Shown: positions 7,317 through 9,831 of the stretch, piece after piece | Position numbering within the stretch: position 1 is the stretch's first letter | Layout of the letters: every line of letters starts with the position of its first letter | Assembly (NCBI GenBank): GCA_035552395.1 | Contig: DASZLL010000028.1 | Span: 1 to 9,831 of the forward strand | Length of the DNA: 9,831 nt | Direction of reading: 5' to 3' | Source: Bog-473 sp035552395 | GTDB taxonomy: Bacteria > Actinomycetota > Acidimicrobiia > Acidimicrobiales > RAAP-2 | Made by a program: the position numbers and the translations under genes | The notes under the pieces: model-generated | Seen by the model: the letters and a program-made list of their open reading frames with translations, nothing else | What the model was told of the DNA's origin: nothing | The model's database searches: none

Positions 7317-8326
7317 GTGGCGGGGGTCGACGCGGCGATGCCGAAGCGCTCGTCACCGCCGGTTCCGTCGGGCAACGGCGTGAGGTCGACGAACCCGCTG
7401 CGGTCGAGGAGGAGCTCCCAAGTCTCGAGGTGAAGGGCCGCCCGGTCGACCATGTCCTGCGAGGTGGGCGTGGTGCCGGCGGCCTCCGCTGGAGGCTCGG
7501 ACACGACGACGATCGGTGCACCGGGTGCGAGGGCGCGTCGGCAGTCGGCAAGCAGAGGAACGATCGCGTGCAACGGCAGCCGGTCCACCACGCCGCTCAG
7601 CACGACGCCGCCGAGGGAAGACGCCGGGCGCCGCGCCAGGTCCTCCGCGACCTCGCTGATCGTCACGGCGCTGCCGCGCTCGAGGGCGCGCAGCGCGACG
7701 GCGCCGCGCGGCTCGACCCCGTGCGACGGCGTTCCTGCCGCCGCCAACGCGCGCACGAGCGCACCCTCGCCACAGTCGGCATGCACGACGTCGCCCCCCG
7801 GTGAGCGCGCCAGGACGAGGGCGGTGATCGGCTCAATCCATCCGTCGAGCTCGCGGGTGGGCGCGAGCCAGGCCGCGCCGTCGAGCGGAACGTCCTCGGT
7901 GCGGAGTCGTGCCTCGAGGGTGCTCACACGCGCGTGCATGAAGCGGAACGCCTCGATCACGTGCGTCATGGCGTCGTCGATCTCGGGCTTCTCGCCGTCC
8001 ACGGCCGGCTCGGCAGAGCTGAACAACCGGCCGCGCCGGCCGCCGCGCTTGGTGGCCGAGCCGCCCTTGGCGCGGAGCAGATCAGCCAAGTCCGACGCCC
8101 CCGGCTGGTAGGGGCCGTAGCGATCGCCGAGGTGGGTGAACGCACCCATGAAGTTCCACTCGTCGCTCCCCTGCGGCGACAGCCGGGCGAACGATGCCCG
8201 CAACGCCTCGCCGGCCCGGGCTTGGTTCTCTTCCGTGACGCCGCTCACCGACAGATGGTCGGATTCCTCGGCACCGTCCTCGGTGGGTTCGGCGTCGCCG
8301 GACCACCCTGAGCTGGAGCTGGACAC
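7313..8326 (-). CDS. SAM-dependent class I methyltransferase with unrecognised N-terminal half
   Basis: The protein is 337 aa. The C-terminal part looks like a Rossmann methyltransferase. SAM-binding motif I is VVHADCGEGALVRALA (180-195). GVEPRG (203-208) supplies the acidic residue after strand 2. GGVVLSGVVDRLP (239-251), then a helix and APGAPIVVVSEPP (267-279), fit strands 4 and 5. Residues 1-150 match no family I recognise. They hold a Ser/Glu/Asp-rich start, SDEWNFMGAFTHLGDRYGPYQPG (54-76), a basic stretch ATKRGGRRGR (91-100) and a likely short coiled coil near 118-142. It is the first gene of an operon with two glycosyltransferases, so it probably methylates a sugar or caps the same glycan; this is inferred from context. 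GTG 8326 is preferred because a TAGCAT hexamer lies 8 bases upstream. There is no Shine-Dalgarno site. Confidence 0.85.
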   Translation of the reverse strand: MSSSSSGWSGDAEPTEDGAEESDHLSVSGVTEENQARAGEALRASFARLSPQGSDEWNFMGAFTHLGDRYGPYQPGASDLADLLRAKGGSATKRGGRRGRLFSSAEPAVDGEKPEIDDAMTHVIEAFRFMHARVSTLEARLRTEDVPLDGAAWLAPTRELDGWIEPITALVLARSPGGDVVHADCGEGALVRALAAAGTPSHGVEPRGAVALRALERGSAVTISEVAEDLARRPASSLGGVVLSGVVDRLPLHAIVPLLADCRRALAPGAPIVVVSEPPAEAAGTTPTSQDMVDRAALHLETWELLLDRSGFVDLTPLPDGTGGDERFGIAASTPAT

Positions 8327-8334
8327 GCGGGTTG

Positions 8335-8340
8335 ATGCTA
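8335..8340 (-). promoter_or_regulatory. Putative -10 (TAGCAT) of the methyltransferase-glycosyltransferase operon, leaderless
   Basis: On the minus strand CTAGCAT is followed by 8 bases and then GTG 8326. The hexamer fits TANNNT and resembles the CTAGCCT before the SpoIID gene. No -35 and no ribosome binding site are visible. This is probably the only promoter for the three overlapping genes down to 5155. Confidence 0.5.
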
Positions 8341-8408
8341 GCGGCGGGTCACGAGGTGCTCCGATACCCGCAAAAAATCACCCAGAAAGCGCTCCCAATC
8401 GCGCACGG

Positions 8409-8427
8409 TGGCAGAGTAACTTTGCCA
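8409..8427. promoter_or_regulatory. 19-bp near-perfect palindrome, candidate operator
   Basis: TGGCAGAGTAACTTTGCCA is a dyad around a central A with only one mismatched pair (G8414/T8422). It contains TAACTT (8417-8422), a TANNNT hexamer that could be the -10 of the gene starting at 8465, giving a leader of about 35 bases. A protein bound here would block that promoter. It lies in the 138-bp divergent gap (8327-8464), about 70 bp from the operon's -10, so it could also affect the opposite operon. An RNA hairpin is the alternative, but the dyad has almost no loop, which favours a DNA-binding site. Confidence 0.45.
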
Positions 8428-8450
8428 ACTTGACGCGAGCCAGGGAGACG

Positions 8451-8456
8451 AGGAGG
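8451..8456 (+). promoter_or_regulatory. Strong Shine-Dalgarno site AGGAGG for the secreted propeller gene
   Basis: AGGAGG is followed by 8 bases and then GTG 8465. This fixes the start of a gene that has no ATG near its beginning. Confidence 0.8.
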
Positions 8457-8464
8457 GCGGCACC

Positions 8465-9831
8465 GTGACGCACCCGTACGCCATCGCGACCCGGCTCGTG
8501 GCGGCGGCGGTGCTGACGGCAGGACTGACCCTCGCGGTGAGCGTCGTCCTGGCACCCAGGGTGGACGCGCAGGCCAACCTGACTTTGAGCCTGCAGTGGC
8601 AAAACGAGCTCAACGACGCGCCGTGTGGGGTGGCCGAGTCGTCACCCGTGCTCGTCAACGACAACGGCACGCCCGCTGTCGAGGTCGGTGACCGGGAGGG
8701 CGATCTCCACGCCTTCGACCTGGCGAACCCGGCGCATGCCGGTGACCCGTCGACCCCGGCCCCCGGGTGGCCGACTTCGACCGGGGCGACCGTCGGGGGC
8801 GGCACCGGCTGCAACTCGCCGACCCAGGGCGTCGGCACGGTCCTCACCGGCTACAACGGTGTGGAGGTGCCGGGCAGTCCGCCCATCGACTCGACGGCGT
8901 CGATCGATCCCGGCTCGGGCAATCTCCTCGTCGACGCCGGCAACGCCGCCGAGGCGGCCGACGGCGGCTCCTACGCCTACTCGCCCGGTGGCAGCGAGAT
9001 CTGGAACCAAGTCATCACGAACCCCCCGAGCGACACGGTGCCTAACGGCGGCATGCAGGCATCACTGTCGGTCGCGGCCGGGGAAGGCATCGCCGAGGCG
9101 GGCTCGCTCGGACAACAGACCACCGCACTCCAGACGGGGAATGGTGCCCCGGCACGCGGCTGGTCGCAGTTCTCCCCGGACAGCGTCTTCTCCACAGCTG
9201 CGGTGGCCGACCTCTACGGCACCGGCAGCCCCAACTTCATCTCCGGTGGCGCGACCTCGAGCGGGTTCGCATTCGGCACGCATTACTCGGACGGTGGACA
9301 GCTCCGCATCTTCAACGACCACGGCGGGCTCGTGTGCCGTGCCAACACGACCGAGGAGATCGACTCGTCGCCCGCCGTCGGCCCGATCCTCGCCGGCGGT
9401 GGCTACGGGATCGCGACGGGGACCGGCAGCTTCTGGGCCGCCACGACGGGACCGACCGCCGACGACAACACTGTCAAGGTCTACGACACGAAGTGCAACC
9501 AGGTCTGGAGCCAGACCCTCGACGGCTTCACCGGGGGCAGCCCGGCGCTCGCCGACATCCAGGGCAACGGCGGGCTGGCCGTGGTGGAAGGGACCGTACG
9601 GAGCACCACCGCGGGGAGCGTCTGGGCGCTGAACGCGGCCAACGGGCAGCCGATCTGGCGCGTGAACGCGATCGGCGCCATCTACGGATCGGTCACGACG
9701 GCCGACTTCGGCGAGGGCTACCAGGACGTCATCGTTCCGACCTCGCTGGGCATCGAGATCCTTGATGGCAGGGACGGCCAAGAGGTGGCGCACTTCGACG
9801 ACGGCTCGAACATGGATGGGACGTCGGGGAC
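8465..9831 (+). CDS. Secreted beta-propeller-like (FG-GAP/PQQ-type) protein, 3' end beyond the window
   Basis: The frame is open for 455 codons from GTG 8465 to the window edge, so the C terminus is missing. The signal peptide is clear: Arg10, hydrophobic 11-30, cleavage near VDA-QA (35/36). The mature part is Gly/Asp/Ser rich. A recurring small-residue motif of the S-(S/T)-(P/A)-x-x type occurs near residues 59, 143, 243, 301, 357 and 408, often followed by Asp/Gly turns. It is joined by strands such as LHAFDL, VKVYD, VWALNAANGQPIW and IEILDGRDGQ. This pattern is typical of FG-GAP/VCBS or PQQ-like propellers. Cysteines 54, 116, 291 and 344 could form disulfides outside the cell. No enzyme motif is seen. 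The protein may bind glycans, proteins or a surface. It is divergent from the methyltransferase-glycosyltransferase operon, with a palindrome upstream. Exact family is uncertain. Confidence 0.85.
   Translation, partial: MTHPYAIATRLVAAAVLTAGLTLAVSVVLAPRVDAQANLTLSLQWQNELNDAPCGVAESSPVLVNDNGTPAVEVGDREGDLHAFDLANPAHAGDPSTPAPGWPTSTGATVGGGTGCNSPTQGVGTVLTGYNGVEVPGSPPIDSTASIDPGSGNLLVDAGNAAEAADGGSYAYSPGGSEIWNQVITNPPSDTVPNGGMQASLSVAAGEGIAEAGSLGQQTTALQTGNGAPARGWSQFSPDSVFSTAAVADLYGTGSPNFISGGATSSGFAFGTHYSDGGQLRIFNDHGGLVCRANTTEEIDSSPAVGPILAGGGYGIATGTGSFWAATTGPTADDNTVKVYDTKCNQVWSQTLDGFTGGSPALADIQGNGGLAVVEGTVRSTTAGSVWALNAANGQPIWRVNAIGAIYGSVTTADFGEGYQDVIVPTSLGIEILDGRDGQEVAHFDDGSNMDGTSG

Noticed and set aside
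6240..7433. 397-residue plus-strand open frame
   Set aside because: It is antisense to GT-B and the end of the methyltransferase. Its composition is typical of GC-rich shadows and it has no family motif.
6223..7551. Upstream in-frame extension of GT-C to a 798-residue frame
   Set aside because: It is an out-of-frame reading of GT-B and the methyltransferase, Arg/Pro/Gly rich as expected for a GC-rich shadow frame, and GT-C has its own ATG aligned with its paralogues.
8430..8435. TTGACG as a -35 box for the propeller gene
   Set aside because: A -10 at 17 bases downstream would fall on the Shine-Dalgarno region and no TANNNT hexamer is there.
8338..8847. 169-residue minus-strand frame that could be a gene upstream of the methyltransferase
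   Set aside because: It overlaps the Shine-Dalgarno site, signal peptide and start of the secreted propeller gene on the other strand, and shows no recognisable domain.

Overview
The window is GC-rich DNA with frequent GTG starts and several apparently leaderless genes, which points to an actinobacterium. The C-terminal GGYW...DGG repeats of the first gene are, to my knowledge, typical of secreted proteins in Acidimicrobiia, so that class is the best guess. The assignment is an inference from protein style, not from a marker gene. I see no mobile element, CRISPR array, tRNA or rRNA.

Layout. (1) 17-2137, minus: a secreted SpoIID/LytB-domain protein fused to about six 42-46-residue repeats that look like beta-propeller blades. 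(2) 2226-3305, plus: a GT4-type glycosyltransferase (GT-A), divergent from gene 1 across an 88-bp intergenic stretch. (3) 3427-5085, plus: an AMP-forming acyl-CoA synthetase of the FadD type, with its own Shine-Dalgarno site and lower GC in the blocks I sampled. (4) 8326 down to 5155, minus: a tight three-gene operon of a SAM-dependent methyltransferase with an unrecognised N-terminal half, then two GT4 glycosyltransferases (GT-B and GT-C). Both junctions are 4-base stop/start overlaps, and GT-B and GT-C are close paralogues. (5) 8465 to the right edge, plus: a secreted beta-propeller-like protein with FG-GAP/PQQ-type character, cut off by the window end.

How the genes may work together. Three related glycosyltransferases and a methyltransferase suggest assembly of a decorated surface or extracellular glycan. 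The two flanking secreted proteins, one a likely peptidoglycan-acting SpoIID enzyme and the other a propeller, would act outside the membrane. The acyl-CoA synthetase could be an unrelated lipid gene or could supply acyl groups; the sequence does not decide.

Regulation. Three GTG starts (2137 minus, 2226 plus, 8326 minus) each have a TANNNT -10-like hexamer exactly 8 bases upstream and no Shine-Dalgarno site, which fits leaderless transcription. The two genes with clear Shine-Dalgarno sites lack this arrangement. A 19-bp near-perfect palindrome at 8409-8427 covers a possible -10 of the secreted propeller gene and is the best operator candidate in the window.
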